A program made the translations under genes and the position numbers. A stretch of DNA of 64,000 bases, from positions 62,001 to 126,000 of the forward strand of contig CACYIK010000005.1 in assembly GCA_902774395.1 (NCBI GenBank), read 5' to 3'. The notes under the pieces were generated by a model. The model saw only the letters and a list, made by a program, of their open reading frames with translations, was not told where the DNA came from and did no database searches. Positions 17,362-26,615 of the stretch are shown piece by piece; position 1 is the first letter of the stretch, and each line of letters begins with the position of its first letter. The DNA comes from an uncultured Bacteroidota bacterium. Lineage in GTDB: Bacteria > Bacteroidota > Bacteroidia > Bacteroidales > P3.

Positions 17362-18309
17362 TTAGAGAAGTTTCTTCTTGAGGTTGAGGATCATGTCGTC
17401 GGTCATGCGCTCGAGGTCGTACTGGGGATTCCAGCCCCACTCGTTGCGGGCGCAGGAGTCGTCCATCTTGTCGGGCCAGCTGTCGGCGATGGCCTGCTTG
17501 ATGGGTTCAGGCTCGTAGACCATCTCGAAGTTGGGATAGCGCTTCTTGATGGTGTTGTAGATAATCTCGGGGTCGAAGCTCATGGCGGTGACGTTGAAGC
17601 TGTTGCGGTGCACCAGCTTGGTGGGGTCGGCCTCCATGATGTCGATCATGGCCTTCTGGGCATCGGGCATGTACATCATGTCCATGTAGGTGCCTTTCTT
17701 CAGCGGGCAGACGAATTTCTCGCCCTTCACAGCGGCGTAGTAGATCTCGACGGCGTAGTCGGTGGTGCCGCCGCCGGGGAGCGTCTGGTAGCTGATGAGG
17801 CCGGGGAAGCGCACCGAGCGGGTGTCGACACCGAAGCGGGTGTAGTAGTAGTCGGAGAGCAGCTCACCGGTCACCTTGGTGACACCGTAGATGGTGTTGG
17901 GGCGCTGGATGGTGTCCTGCGGCGTGTTGTCGTGGGGCGTGCTGGGGCCAAAGGCGCCAATGCTCGAGGGGGTGAAGACGGCGCAGCCGAAGAGGCGGGC
18001 CACCTCGAGGCAGTTCACCAGCGAGCCGATACCGACGTTCCAACCCAGCATGGGGTTGAGCTCGGCGGTGGCGCTGAGGATGGCCGCGAGGTTGTAGATG
18101 GTATCGATGTTGTACTGCTTCACGGCAGTGGCGATCTGCATAATCTGGGTGGAGTCGATGCGCTCCACGGGACCACGCTCGTAGGGGTCGCCCTTCAGCG
18201 GACGGAGGTCACTGCACACAACATTGTTGTCGCCATAAATGTCTCTCAAATTACGTGTCAGCTCGGAACCAATCTGTCCGCCGGCACCGACGATAAGTAT
18301 CTTTTTCAT
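17362..18309 (-). CDS. tdh: L-threonine 3-dehydrogenase, SDR type
   Basis: A 315-residue NAD-dependent extended SDR enzyme oxidising L-threonine to 2-amino-3-ketobutyrate. The N-terminal Rossmann motif is GAGGQIG (residues 8-14). The catalytic Ser/Tyr/Lys set appears as PSSIGAFG and YGVTKVTGE. The conserved GGGTTDYAVEIYYAA is characteristic of this short-chain threonine dehydrogenase rather than of sugar epimerases. Kbl, the next enzyme of the pathway, is encoded just upstream on the same strand. The 431-bp gap between them carries a separate TATCTTTGT promoter-like box (18390-18398). Confidence 0.93.
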   Translation of the reverse strand: MKKILIVGAGGQIGSELTRNLRDIYGDNNVVCSDLRPLKGDPYERGPVERIDSTQIMQIATAVKQYNIDTIYNLAAILSATAELNPMLGWNVGIGSLVNCLEVARLFGCAVFTPSSIGAFGPSTPHDNTPQDTIQRPNTIYGVTKVTGELLSDYYYTRFGVDTRSVRFPGLISYQTLPGGGTTDYAVEIYYAAVKGEKFVCPLKKGTYMDMMYMPDAQKAMIDIMEADPTKLVHRNSFNVTAMSFDPEIIYNTIKKRYPNFEMVYEPEPIKQAIADSWPDKMDDSCARNEWGWNPQYDLERMTDDMILNLKKKLL

Positions 18310-18389
18310 CGTTATCTATTATTAGTTTATTCGTTATATCTCGCAATAAATCACGTCGTTGCGCAGCTTGTCGCCCCACAATGGCACCC

Positions 18390-18398
18390 ACAAAGATA
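18390..18398 (-). promoter_or_regulatory. -7 box for tdh
   Basis: On the minus strand the sequence reads TATCTTTGT, matching TAnnTTTG, about 80 bp before the tdh start. No clear TTTG -33 box was found at the usual distance. Confidence 0.55.
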
Positions 18399-18568
18399 CA
18401 AAAAAAATAATACTTTAAAAAAATGTTTGTAGAATCATTGCACAGAGCCGTCAAGCAGTCCGTCCAACTGCTGCCGCAGTCCTTCTCAATAATGCATCTA
18501 GGATGGGTATGTATTCTCTATGATTCTACTTTAGATTCTATCTACACCCTCTCTACCTTTTGGGTAGT

Positions 18569-18613
18569 GTAGAGGTAGAGAAAAGGTAGAGAAGAGGTAG
18601 AGAAGAGGTAGAG
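18569..18613. repeat. 11-bp tandem repeat in the kbl-tdh spacer
   Basis: GTAGAG recurs at 18575, 18586, 18597 and 18608, an exact 11-bp period (unit GTAGAGAAGAG), with another GTAGAG at 18569. The rest of the spacer 18310-18740 holds degenerate TTCTA-rich sequence (18511-18545), the kbl terminator and the tdh promoter. No gene was seen there. Confidence 0.85.
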
Positions 18614-18684
18614 TTGATACCTTGTTGGTGGGAAATATTAGGGGTCGGATGACAGGGGGGCAGAGCTGCTGTGGAAGGCGGTAT

Positions 18685-18719
18685 AAAAAAGGAAAGGGAG
18701 TCCGCACGGGACTCCCTTT
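18685..18719 (-). terminator. Terminator after kbl
   Basis: An 11-bp stem (18693-18703 with 18709-18719) with a 5-base loop is followed on the minus strand by CC and TTTTTT. Confidence 0.88.
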
Positions 18720-18740
18720 TTGCTAGCGTATTGATAAGGC

Positions 18741-19922
18741 TTAGCCTTCGATTTCCTTGCGGACTTTCTTGAAGGCCTCGATGCACTTGTCGAGGTGCTC
18801 GTGCTCGTGGGCGGCGCTGATCTGGACGCGGATACGGGCCTGGCCCTTCGGGACGACGGGATAGTAGAAGCCGGTGACGAAGATGCCTTCTTCCTGCATC
18901 TTGGCGGCATACTGCTGGCTCTTGGCGGCGTCGTAGATCATGACGGCGCAGATGGCGCTCTCGCTGGGCTTGCAGTCGAAGCCTTCTTCCTTCATGCGGC
19001 GCAGGAAGTAGTCGGTGTTCTCGTGCAGCTTGTCCTGCAGGGCATTGGTCTCGCTCATGAGCTCGAACATGCGGATGCCGGCGGCCACGAGGCCGGGAGC
19101 CATGGAGTTGGAGAAGAGGTAGGGACGGCTGCGCTGACGCAGCATGTCGATGATTTCTTTCTTACCGGTGGTGAAGCCGCCCATGGCGCCGCCGAAGGCT
19201 TTTCCGAGGGTGCCGGTGAGGATCTCAATCTTGCCACGCAGGTTGTAGCGCTCGGTGACACCGCGGCCGGTCTTGCCGACAACGCCGGCGGAGTGGCTCT
19301 CGTCGACCATCACCATGGCGTCGTACTTGTTGGCGAGCTCGTAGATCTTGTCGAGCGGGCAGACGTTGCCGTCCATGGAGAAGACACCGTCGGTGACGAT
19401 GATGCGGAAGCGGTTCTTCTGGGCAGCCTTCAGCTGTTCCTCGAGGTCGGCCATGTCGGCGTTGGCGTAGCGGTAGCGCTGGGCCTTGCAGAGGCGGACA
19501 CCGTCGATGATGGAGGCGTGGTTAAGGGCGTCGGAGATGATGGCATCCTCTTCGGTGAGCAGGGGCTCGAAGACACCGCCGTTGGCGTCGAAGCAGGCAG
19601 CGTAGAGGATGGTGTCCTCGGTGCCGAAGAACTCGGCAATCTTCTTCTCGAGCTGCTTATGGAGATCCTGGCAGCCGCAGATGAAGCGGACGGAGGCCAT
19701 GCCATAGCCGCGGGCGTCCATGCCCTTCTTGGCGGCCTCGATGAGCTCGGGGTTGTCGGCCAAACCGAGGTAGTTGTTGGCGCAGAAGTTGAGGCACTTC
19801 TTGCCCTTCACCATGATCTCGGCGCCCTGGGGGCTCTCGATGATGCGTTCATGCTTGTAAAGACCGGCGGCCTCGATGTCGGCCAGCTCTTTCTGCAGGT
19901 GCTGTTGAAACTTAGTGTACAT
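18741..19922 (-). CDS. kbl: Glycine C-acetyltransferase (2-amino-3-ketobutyrate CoA ligase)
   Basis: A 393-residue PLP enzyme of the alpha-oxoamine synthase family. It splits 2-amino-3-ketobutyrate with CoA into glycine and acetyl-CoA. Visible signatures are NNYLGLADNPE near the N-terminus, VDESHSAGVVGKTGRG with the PLP-binding Asp/His, and the Schiff-base lysine in TGTLGKAFGGAMGGF. Length and order fit the family. With tdh it makes a complete threonine-to-glycine route, and the acetyl-CoA can be drained by acetate kinase at 59578-60774. Confidence 0.96.
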   Translation of the reverse strand: MYTKFQQHLQKELADIEAAGLYKHERIIESPQGAEIMVKGKKCLNFCANNYLGLADNPELIEAAKKGMDARGYGMASVRFICGCQDLHKQLEKKIAEFFGTEDTILYAACFDANGGVFEPLLTEEDAIISDALNHASIIDGVRLCKAQRYRYANADMADLEEQLKAAQKNRFRIIVTDGVFSMDGNVCPLDKIYELANKYDAMVMVDESHSAGVVGKTGRGVTERYNLRGKIEILTGTLGKAFGGAMGGFTTGKKEIIDMLRQRSRPYLFSNSMAPGLVAAGIRMFELMSETNALQDKLHENTDYFLRRMKEEGFDCKPSESAICAVMIYDAAKSQQYAAKMQEEGIFVTGFYYPVVPKGQARIRVQISAAHEHEHLDKCIEAFKKVRKEIEG

Positions 19923-19977
19923 GATTTACAATATTTTATATTATTATTTTTGTGAACTGTCTGCTTTATTACAACCT

Positions 19978-19986
19978 ACAAAAGTA
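19978..19986 (-). promoter_or_regulatory. -7 box for kbl
   Basis: On the minus strand the sequence reads TACTTTTGT, matching TAnnTTTG, 56 bp before the kbl start codon. It separates kbl from the upstream envelope operon. Confidence 0.6.
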
Positions 19987-20020
19987 CGATATAAAATTGA
20001 TATGACAAAATATTTTTTTG

Positions 20021-22039
20021 TCACCGGACAATGAGTTGGTTCTCAGTCATACGTGACATGTAGGACTGGATGATGGCTTTGAGTCGCAGGGCCATACGAT
20101 GGACGATGGTCTGGTAGGTTGCCTGCTGGGAATGGAGGAGGTTGTTTTTCTGGAGCGGGTCGCCCACATAGTTGTAGAGGGCTGTGGGCTTCTGGCCGTC
20201 GAAAAGCAGCAGGAGGCTGTCTTCGACATACTGGTAGGCGTCGTTGCAGTAGTTGACGGCCCAATTGGAGGTGGAGTCGGCGAGGAGGTTCTTGCCGAAG
20301 GCGATATAGGGTTTGTCGTAGCCGAGGATGGAGAGGAGGGTAGGCATGATGTCGATCTGTTGCGCCACACCGGTCTGCATGCCGCGAGGCAGTTCGCCCG
20401 AGGGGTCGAAGAAGATGATGGGGACGGAGAAGAGTCCCAGGGAGGTGCGGTATTCGTCGTGGTCGACGGTATTGGTGTGGTCGGCGGTGATGACGAAGAG
20501 GGTGTTGTCGTACCAAGGCTGCTGTTTGGCGGTCTCGAAGAAGTGGCGCAGGGCGTTGTCGGTGTACTGTACGCACTTGTAGATCTTGTGTTTCCCCTCG
20601 GGGTAGCGCTTACGGTACTGGTCGGGGATGTTGTAGGGGTGGTGCGACGAGGCGGTAAAGACGGCGGTGACGAAGGGCTGCGGCATGTCACTCATGGTGA
20701 GGGCGTAGTACTGCAGGAAGGGTTCGTCCCAGATGGCCCAGGTGCCGTCGAAGTCTTTGTCGCCATCGAAGCGGCTGTCGGCATTGTATTCGGTACGTCC
20801 GTAGTAGTTCTGGAATCCTGTGGTGCGGGCGAAGGCTTGGAAGCCCATGGAACCGTTCTCAGCCCCATGGAAGAAGGCCGAAGAGTAGCCTTCGGTGGAG
20901 AGCAGGCCGGCGATGCCGCTGACATCGTTGAGGGAGGCCGAGGTCACGAAGAAGGGCTCGACGAACATGGGTATGGAGGAGAGGATGGAGGGCATGCCGT
21001 CGATGCTCTTGCGGCCGTTGGCGAAAGAGTACTCGAAGGTGAGCGAGTGGGCCGCCAGCGAGTCGAGGAAGGGGGTGAAGCCTTTGTAGGTGCCGCCTTC
21101 GAGGGTGTGGTTGAAGAAGCCCGTATATTCGCGGCCGAAGCTCTCGACGATGAGGATGACGATGTTCTTTTGGGGTGGCTGAGTGGCTGAGTGGCTGAGT
21201 GACTGAGTGGATGGGTGAAGGGGGGTGTAGAGGGCGTCCATCTCGGCGGTGGTCATGTAGTGGGGGTCGGCGAAGGGTTTCTTGCCGATGGTGCGGATGA
21301 GGGAGAAGGGGGTGTTGAGCACGATGGCGGCCTCGGTGGGGTTGTTGACGTACTGGTTGGCATTGCTGATGGTGATGGGGCGCACGGCAGTGGTGAAGCC
21401 GCCACGCATTCCGGCGATAGCCAGCGGGACGAAGAGAAGGAGTGCGAGGGAGTGGGTGAGGTAGTATTTTAGTGATGAATGTTGAATGTTGAATGATGAA
21501 TGAAGGATGGTGGATGTGGGGTGGGGTTTGACGTAGAAGAGGACCATGGCGGCGACGAGGACGATGAAGAGCAGGAGGAAGTACCAGTGGTTGAAGATTT
21601 CGGTGAAGAGGATGTCTCCGAGGTTGCCCTCGTTGGAGAACTCGCTGAAGAAGGTGGCGGTGGTGCGGCGGCCGGTGAACTGGGAGTAGACGGCGTCGGC
21701 GAGGTTGAGGAAGGCGGCGAGGGAGTTGATGACGACGAAGATATACTTGCACATGGTGTGCCACCAGGGGCGCTCCTTGGCGCGGACAGGCAGCAGCATG
21801 AGGACGACCCACAGGGCGTTGGTGTAGAGGATGGCGGCGGTGTCGAAGCGCAGGCTTCCGGCCAGCAGGTCGCCGAAGGAGAGGCTCTCCCAGCCGGTGG
21901 AGTAGAGGCTCCAGTTCTCGAGGACAAAAGCCACGCGGGTGACCATGTAGACGAGGTAGGCGATGGCTATATTGATGAGGACAGCCAAGAGGTTGCTGAA
22001 GGGAAAGACGTTGATGCGGGGGTATATAATCTTTTTCAT
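20021..22039 (-). CDS. LTA-synthase-family sulfatase-like transferase
   Basis: A 672-residue inner-membrane enzyme. The first 235 residues contain five or so transmembrane helices. The rest is a periplasmic alkaline-phosphatase-fold domain. The nucleophile region is NGRKSIDGMPSIL, metal ligands are likely in VESFGREY and in ADHTNTVDHDEY, and the fold is that of LTA synthase and phosphoethanolamine or phosphoglycerol transferases. It probably moves a phospholipid head group onto a periplasmic glycan or lipid A; the substrate is unknown. It is the last gene of the run lpxD-SGNH-SGNH-MBOAT. Two repeat arrays are translated in it: 8-bp GTGGCTGA (21175-21214) and a 7-bp array (21471-21509), giving the linkers TPLHPSTQSLSHSA and ILHSSFNIQHSS. 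Confidence 0.85.
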   Translation of the reverse strand: MKKIIYPRINVFPFSNLLAVLINIAIAYLVYMVTRVAFVLENWSLYSTGWESLSFGDLLAGSLRFDTAAILYTNALWVVLMLLPVRAKERPWWHTMCKYIFVVINSLAAFLNLADAVYSQFTGRRTTATFFSEFSNEGNLGDILFTEIFNHWYFLLLFIVLVAAMVLFYVKPHPTSTILHSSFNIQHSSLKYYLTHSLALLLFVPLAIAGMRGGFTTAVRPITISNANQYVNNPTEAAIVLNTPFSLIRTIGKKPFADPHYMTTAEMDALYTPLHPSTQSLSHSATQPPQKNIVILIVESFGREYTGFFNHTLEGGTYKGFTPFLDSLAAHSLTFEYSFANGRKSIDGMPSILSSIPMFVEPFFVTSASLNDVSGIAGLLSTEGYSSAFFHGAENGSMGFQAFARTTGFQNYYGRTEYNADSRFDGDKDFDGTWAIWDEPFLQYYALTMSDMPQPFVTAVFTASSHHPYNIPDQYRKRYPEGKHKIYKCVQYTDNALRHFFETAKQQPWYDNTLFVITADHTNTVDHDEYRTSLGLFSVPIIFFDPSGELPRGMQTGVAQQIDIMPTLLSILGYDKPYIAFGKNLLADSTSNWAVNYCNDAYQYVEDSLLLLFDGQKPTALYNYVGDPLQKNNLLHSQQATYQTIVHRMALRLKAIIQSYMSRMTENQLIVR
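21175..21214. repeat. Intragenic 8-bp tandem repeat
   Basis: Five units of GTGGCTGA-type (starts 21175, 21183, 21191, 21199, 21207) lie inside the transferase gene, between the membrane domain and the catalytic domain. Confidence 0.85.
21471..21509. repeat. Intragenic 7-bp tandem repeat
   Basis: Units GTGATGA, ATGTTGA, ATGTTGA, ATGATGA, ATGAAGG on the plus strand lie in a loop after the last N-terminal membrane helix. The sense strand is the stop-free one (TCATCAC-type). Confidence 0.85.
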
Positions 22040-22045
22040 AGTCGT

Positions 22046-23956
22046 TTAGAATTGGAAATAGATGAAGGGTTGGAGGTCGGCGGTGATGAACTGGTAGAGG
22101 ACGAACGCCATGAGGACGATGAAGGTGGCCAAGAGCCAGAGGGGCTGTGAGGCGAACCAGATGCGGTAGCGGCGTTTGAAGCGCGAGGGCAGCCAGTGGA
22201 TGACCATGCCGATGGCGAAGAGGAGGAAGACGGTCCAGTAGTGGCCGATGATTTCGGGTATCTGTGCCAGGTTCCATTTCGACCCTATCTGTGAGACCAT
22301 GGCCGAGGCGGTCTCCCAGGCCTGCTCGTTGGCCTCGGCGGGGTTGAGGTTGGAGCCAGAACGGAAGAAGAGGCGGGTGAAGGAGATGAAGATGAAGCAG
22401 ATGATGATGCTCCAGCAGTGGGGGATGCGGGAGACGATGGGGGAGGTCTTCTGCTTGCTCATCTTCTCTTTTATCAGATAGATGCCAGTGAAGCCGATGA
22501 GCATCACTAGCACGCAATACCATAGGAGGTTGAGGAGGGGACTTTCGGTGCTGTGGCTGGCGATGAAGAGGCCGACGTTGATGACCAGAAGGGTGATGAG
22601 GCGTGTGCGCCAGCTGCGGTCTTTCCACCATTTGTATACGAGGATGCCGAGGCCGTTGAGGCCGCCCCAGGTGATGAAGTTGAATGACGAGCCGTGCCAG
22701 AGACCTCCGAGGAGCATGGTGTCCATGTTGTTGACATTGGTGCCGAGGGTCCTGCGGTGGGAGCGCCAGAAGATGAGCATCAGCAGCACGGCGGCGATGA
22801 TGACGACGACGGCGATGGTGAAGCCCGTGACCTTGAGGCGGAAGGCGGCGATGAGGAGTATGGCGGCAAGGATGAAATAGGAGGCGAAGCCCGAGGTGCG
22901 GTTGCCGCCAAGGGGTATATAGAGGTAGTCGCGCAGCCATCGCGAGAGCGACATGTGCCAGCGGCGCCAGAAGTCGGTGGGGTTGGTGGCTTTGTAGGGC
23001 GAGTTGAAGTTGGTGGGGAGATAGAAGCCCATGAGCATGGCTACGCCGATGGCGATATCGGTATAGCCCGAGAAGTCGGCGTAGACCTGAAGGGAGTAGA
23101 CCATCAGGGCTGAGAAGTTCTCGAAGGGGGTGTAGAGCGCGGGGTTGTCGAAGATGCGGTCAGCGAAGTTGACGGCGAGGTAGTCGCTGAGGATGATCTT
23201 CTTGATGAGGCCGTTGCATATCCAGAAGAGGGCTACGCCAAACTGGCGGCGGTTGAGGACGAAAGGTTTGTATAGCTGGGGGATGAACTCGTTGGCACGG
23301 AGGATGGGACCTGCCACCAGCTGGGGGAAGAAAGAGGTGTAGAAGCCGAAGTCGAGGATATTGGGGACATGGCCTATCTTGCGCTTGCATACATCGACAA
23401 TGTAGCTGATATTTTGGAAGGTGAAGAAGGAGATGCCGACAGGCAGCAGGATGACAGAGGCGTCGAAGTGGTTGGTGTCGAAGATAGTGTTGCCCCACTG
23501 CGCCAGGTGGTTGACCACTTGTATGTTGGTGTGGAAGGTGGCGTTGTAGATGTCGGTAAAGAAGTAGGCGTATTTGAAGTAGGCGAGGATCAGCAGGTTG
23601 ACAGCGACGCCGATGAACATGAGGGTTTTGCGGCGGAAGCGCGAGAAGGTGTGGTCCATCCTGATGCCGAGGTACCAGCCGAAGAGGGTGGAGAAGATGA
23701 GCAGCAGGACGAAGAGCCCGGAGGTCTTGTAGTAGAAGAGGAGGCTGAAGAAGAAGAGGTATCCGTTGCGGAGGACACGTTTGGTGGGGTCCAGGGTCTT
23801 GGATTGGCGCTCGCCTTTACGGCGGTAGCTGACGATGAGGCTGAAGAAGGCATAGATGATGAAGAAGAGTACCCAGAAGTGTATCTGGGTGAAGAGCAAC
23901 GGGTGGTCGTCGTTGAACGCGAAGAGGGTGCCTAAGTATGTGAGGATGTCGGACAT
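22046..23956 (-). CDS. MBOAT-family O-acyltransferase (AlgI-like)
   Basis: A 636-residue polytopic membrane protein of the membrane-bound O-acyltransferase family, about 30% longer than typical AlgI because of extra C-terminal helices. Conserved MBOAT features are LLPVGISFFTFQNISYIVD, FFPQLVAGPI, FWRRWHMSLSRWLRDYLYIPLGGNR and the putative catalytic histidine in LLGGLWHGSSFNF. AlgI-like proteins pass acetyl groups across the inner membrane to periplasmic SGNH-type partners that acetylate polysaccharides. Two SGNH genes lie directly upstream with gaps of a few bases, which supports a three-part O-acetylation system. The target glycan is not evident. Confidence 0.93.
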   Translation of the reverse strand: MSDILTYLGTLFAFNDDHPLLFTQIHFWVLFFIIYAFFSLIVSYRRKGERQSKTLDPTKRVLRNGYLFFFSLLFYYKTSGLFVLLLIFSTLFGWYLGIRMDHTFSRFRRKTLMFIGVAVNLLILAYFKYAYFFTDIYNATFHTNIQVVNHLAQWGNTIFDTNHFDASVILLPVGISFFTFQNISYIVDVCKRKIGHVPNILDFGFYTSFFPQLVAGPILRANEFIPQLYKPFVLNRRQFGVALFWICNGLIKKIILSDYLAVNFADRIFDNPALYTPFENFSALMVYSLQVYADFSGYTDIAIGVAMLMGFYLPTNFNSPYKATNPTDFWRRWHMSLSRWLRDYLYIPLGGNRTSGFASYFILAAILLIAAFRLKVTGFTIAVVVIIAAVLLMLIFWRSHRRTLGTNVNNMDTMLLGGLWHGSSFNFITWGGLNGLGILVYKWWKDRSWRTRLITLLVINVGLFIASHSTESPLLNLLWYCVLVMLIGFTGIYLIKEKMSKQKTSPIVSRIPHCWSIIICFIFISFTRLFFRSGSNLNPAEANEQAWETASAMVSQIGSKWNLAQIPEIIGHYWTVFLLFAIGMVIHWLPSRFKRRYRIWFASQPLWLLATFIVLMAFVLYQFITADLQPFIYFQF

Positions 23957-23959
23957 GCT

Positions 23960-25216
23960 TTAGCGGGTGGTGGATATTGGATGGCGTTTAGTGTATTGGT
24001 TATAGGCGTCGAAGAGGGCGTTGGTGAAGAGGTTGCCTACGAGTTGATAGCCTGCCACGGTGAAGTGTACGCGGTCTTTCTGTGCCAGCTTGGCCTTGTA
24101 CCAGCGGTCCATGGATTTCAGGCCGCCCATGATTTCGAACTGGTCCCATACGGCGCCGTCGGTCTCCTTGGCAAGGCGGTAAAATACGTCGCGGGCGAGG
24201 AGTCCGTTGCGGTTCACCTCGTAGCGTTTGCGGCTTTTGCGTCGGAAGCAGTCGTTGTTGGTGATGAAGATGAAAGCGCAGTCGGGGTTGATGGTGCGGA
24301 TGGAGTCGACGAGGGCGCGGTAGTTGGCACGGAAGACTGCGGTGTCGAAGTCCTGTGCGTTGGCGTCGTTGATGCCGATGCCGAAGATGACCATGTCGGG
24401 GTGCAGCATCCGCAAGTCGCGGGTGAAGTGTTGGCAACGCAGGTAGTCGGGTACGGCGGCGCCGTTGACGCCGATAGAGTGGAAGGTGAAGCCCGGGCGG
24501 CGGTTGTCGAGGTAGATGCCTGTGAGGGTGAAGGATTCGCCCGCCTGGCAGGGGAGCATCACGGAGAAGCTGTCGGTGACGGTGCTGAGGTTGAACACGA
24601 AGCGGTCGGTCTTGGCATCGGTATAGGAGGGGTAGACCGTGCGTCCCTGGATTTGCAGGCGGGGCACCACTCCGTCGTCGGAGTGGCCGAAGAGGACGAT
24701 GCGCGAGGTGGCGTAGTCGACAGAAGGCTCGTTGAGGCCGATGGCCACTTCGGTGAGGCTGTCGGAGGCGGTGATGGCGATGCCGCAGAGTCCCAGGGGC
24801 CGGCCATGGGTCTTGTAGATGTTGCGGATGAGTGCCACTTTCTCGCGGCAGTGTACGATATAGTCGCGGGGGTTGTTGCACCGTGCGGCCGCCGAATAGG
24901 GGAATATCATGCCGCGGCCACCGACGAGGTGGGGATAGGCGTTCATGAGGTTACAGCGGATGGTGTTGCTCATGGTGCCTGCCTGTACGTGAGAGCCGCC
25001 GATATGGACGATGTTGATGTTGCCTTGCCGATTCTTCTCGAGCCGTGCCCATTTCTGGAAGAAGGCATCCAGGGTTGACGAGGCACCGCTGTAGTCGAGG
25101 GTGTTCTTCCCATAGTGGATGAAGGAGTAGTCCTTCGGGATGTCGACACCCTTGGGCTGGGCGGCGGCACTCCCCAGGAGGAGCAAGAGCGTGAGCAGAG
25201 GAAAGAGTTGTCGCAT
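23960..25216 (-). CDS. Secreted SGNH/GDSL-like protein, variant block I
   Basis: A 418-residue periplasmic protein with signal peptide ending GSAAAQ. The SGNH blocks can be followed: NIVHIGGSHVQAG (block I, Ser75, but GGSH replaces the usual GDS), GIGINDAN (block III Asn) and DRVHFT (DxxH, block V). A roughly 120-residue beta-rich insert lies between blocks I and III. It probably works with the neighbouring MBOAT protein as an O-acetyltransferase or esterase acting on an envelope glycan. The replaced Asp/Gly residues in block I could lower or change activity. It is 7 bp downstream of the second SGNH gene. Confidence 0.83.
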   Translation of the reverse strand: MRQLFPLLTLLLLLGSAAAQPKGVDIPKDYSFIHYGKNTLDYSGASSTLDAFFQKWARLEKNRQGNINIVHIGGSHVQAGTMSNTIRCNLMNAYPHLVGGRGMIFPYSAAARCNNPRDYIVHCREKVALIRNIYKTHGRPLGLCGIAITASDSLTEVAIGLNEPSVDYATSRIVLFGHSDDGVVPRLQIQGRTVYPSYTDAKTDRFVFNLSTVTDSFSVMLPCQAGESFTLTGIYLDNRRPGFTFHSIGVNGAAVPDYLRCQHFTRDLRMLHPDMVIFGIGINDANAQDFDTAVFRANYRALVDSIRTINPDCAFIFITNNDCFRRKSRKRYEVNRNGLLARDVFYRLAKETDGAVWDQFEIMGGLKSMDRWYKAKLAQKDRVHFTVAGYQLVGNLFTNALFDAYNQYTKRHPISTTR

Positions 25217-25223
25217 AGTTGTT

Positions 25224-26615
25224 TTATTGAATGGTTAGTTTCCGGCGCATGCCGAAGAGGCGGTAGCTGAGGTCGAAGGCTTCGGCCAAGCGGTTGCCCA
25301 TGATGACGGCGCCTTTGGGAGTGAAATGGACGTAGTCGCTTCCCGCCAGGCCTTGGCGGTTCCACTCGACCATGGTGTTCCATCCGCCCATGGCGTGGTA
25401 GATGCTCCAGTAGGCGGCGTCATGCTTGTTGACGGTGACGATGAGGCTGTCGATGAGTGCCGGCAGGTCGGGGTAGCTCTGGAGCTCGCCGTGGTGACGG
25501 GTGCTCATGTCGGAGGGTCCGATGAAGAGTATCTTGGCTTGGGGACAGCAACGATGGACGTGGTCTATCTGTTTGCCTATGCTGCGGCAGTAGGTGGAGA
25601 TGGCTGCCCCGGACTTGAGGTAGGGCACGGAGTTGCCACCGAATTCCATGATGACCATGGCCACGTCGAGTTGTCCGTAGGCAGCGCTCAAGAGCTCCTC
25701 TTTCACGAGGGAGAACTGCTGTCCGGAGCATCCGCGCATGGGGATGTTGTCGACCGCCACGCCGGGGCCGTCGTCGAGGGTGATGCAGTAGAGGTCGGCG
25801 GTGCCGCTGGCCTTCAAGGTGACTCTGTTGACAGCGCTGTCGAGGGTCCAGAACAGGCTGCCCACTCCAGAGGGCGCCTGCTGCTGGTCGTTGTACTTCA
25901 GCTTGTTGTTGGAGAGCGTCGCTTTCAGTGTCTTGCCTTTGTTGTTGAACACGAAGCGCACTTGTGAGAACTGCTTGATGGCGTCGTCGGCCTTGGCGTC
26001 GCTGGAGGCACGGATGTTGATGGAGGTGCCTCCGTTCATGCGGAAGCTCTGCATCATCACGCCGTAGTTGCCGTTGGAGCGTGTGACGGTGCTGTCGCCG
26101 AAGGAAGAGAGGTGTGTCAAGTTGCCGCCGCTGACCCAGAAGGCCGCTGTGGGGGTGGTGATGCTGGCGGGAATCATGCCCGGGCCGCCGCCGCCGAAGG
26201 TCTTCTGCATGTAGGAGCGCAGCTGTGCGGTGAGGCGGTCGGCCTCGATCTGTGAGTCGCCATAGTGCAGTATACGTATGGTGCGGCCTTCGCCTTTGGC
26301 GCGTTCGGCCAGGTCCCAGAAAGCGTCGAGGTAGAGGCTGTCGGGGAGCCAGAAGCGGATGTCGCTGCTGTCGAGATAGGCTTGGTAGGTGGCGATGGAG
26401 TCGTTCAACTCCGTATCGATGGTCGTCGGGGGGGTGAAATTGGATTCCTCGACATTCTTGAGGACACGCTGGTTGCTTTCGATGAGTTTCTTCAGTGAAG
26501 GGAAGTAGCAGGTGTGGCCGCCGATGGTGATGCCCTCTTCAGGGAAGATGAAGCTGATGAGCGCCAAGGCGGCGATGATGGTAGCGAAAAAGAGTGTGAT
26601 GCGGCGTGCGTTCAT
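25224..26615 (-). CDS. SGNH/GDSL-like protein with N-terminal membrane anchor
   Basis: A 463-residue paralogue-like partner of the preceding SGNH protein. An N-terminal helix (residues 6-24) anchors it. Block I is [12 protein letters not shown] (Ser121), block III is [10 protein letters not shown] and block V is [10 protein letters not shown], so the Ser/Asp-His set is complete. The middle carries a carbohydrate-binding-like beta domain (about 175-270). The start codon overlaps the lpxD stop by four bases (ATGA), so it is translationally coupled to lipid A synthesis. A role in acetylating surface polysaccharide is inferred from the MBOAT neighbour. Confidence 0.87.
   Translation of the reverse strand: MNARRITLFFATIIAALALISFIFPEEGITIGGHTCYFPSLKKLIESNQRVLKNVEESNFTPPTTIDTELNDSIATYQAYLDSSDIRFWLPDSLYLDAFWDLAERAKGEGRTIRILHYGDSQIEADRLTAQLRSYMQKTFGGGGPGMIPASITTPTAAFWVSGGNLTHLSSFGDSTVTRSNGNYGVMMQSFRMNGGTSINIRASSDAKADDAIKQFSQVRFVFNNKGKTLKATLSNNKLKYNDQQQAPSGVGSLFWTLDSAVNRVTLKASGTADLYCITLDDGPGVAVDNIPMRGCSGQQFSLVKEELLSAAYGQLDVAMVIMEFGGNSVPYLKSGAAISTYCRSIGKQIDHVHRCCPQAKILFIGPSDMSTRHHGELQSYPDLPALIDSLIVTVNKHDAAYWSIYHAMGGWNTMVEWNRQGLAGSDYVHFTPKGAVIMGNRLAEAFDLSYRLFGMRRKLTIQ

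Noticed and set aside
14480..17440. A 986-residue minus-strand frame over the C25 peptidase gene
   Set aside because: Same codon-bias effect; the sense strand has the catalytic His/Cys motifs and a sorting domain.
17362..18309. UDP-glucose 4-epimerase or a sugar dehydratase
   Set aside because: The GGGTTDYAVEIYYAA segment and the kbl neighbour point to SDR-type threonine dehydrogenase.
16960..18432. A 490-residue plus-strand frame crossing a terminator between two genes
   Set aside because: It covers the end of the C25 gene in another frame and then the complement of tdh.
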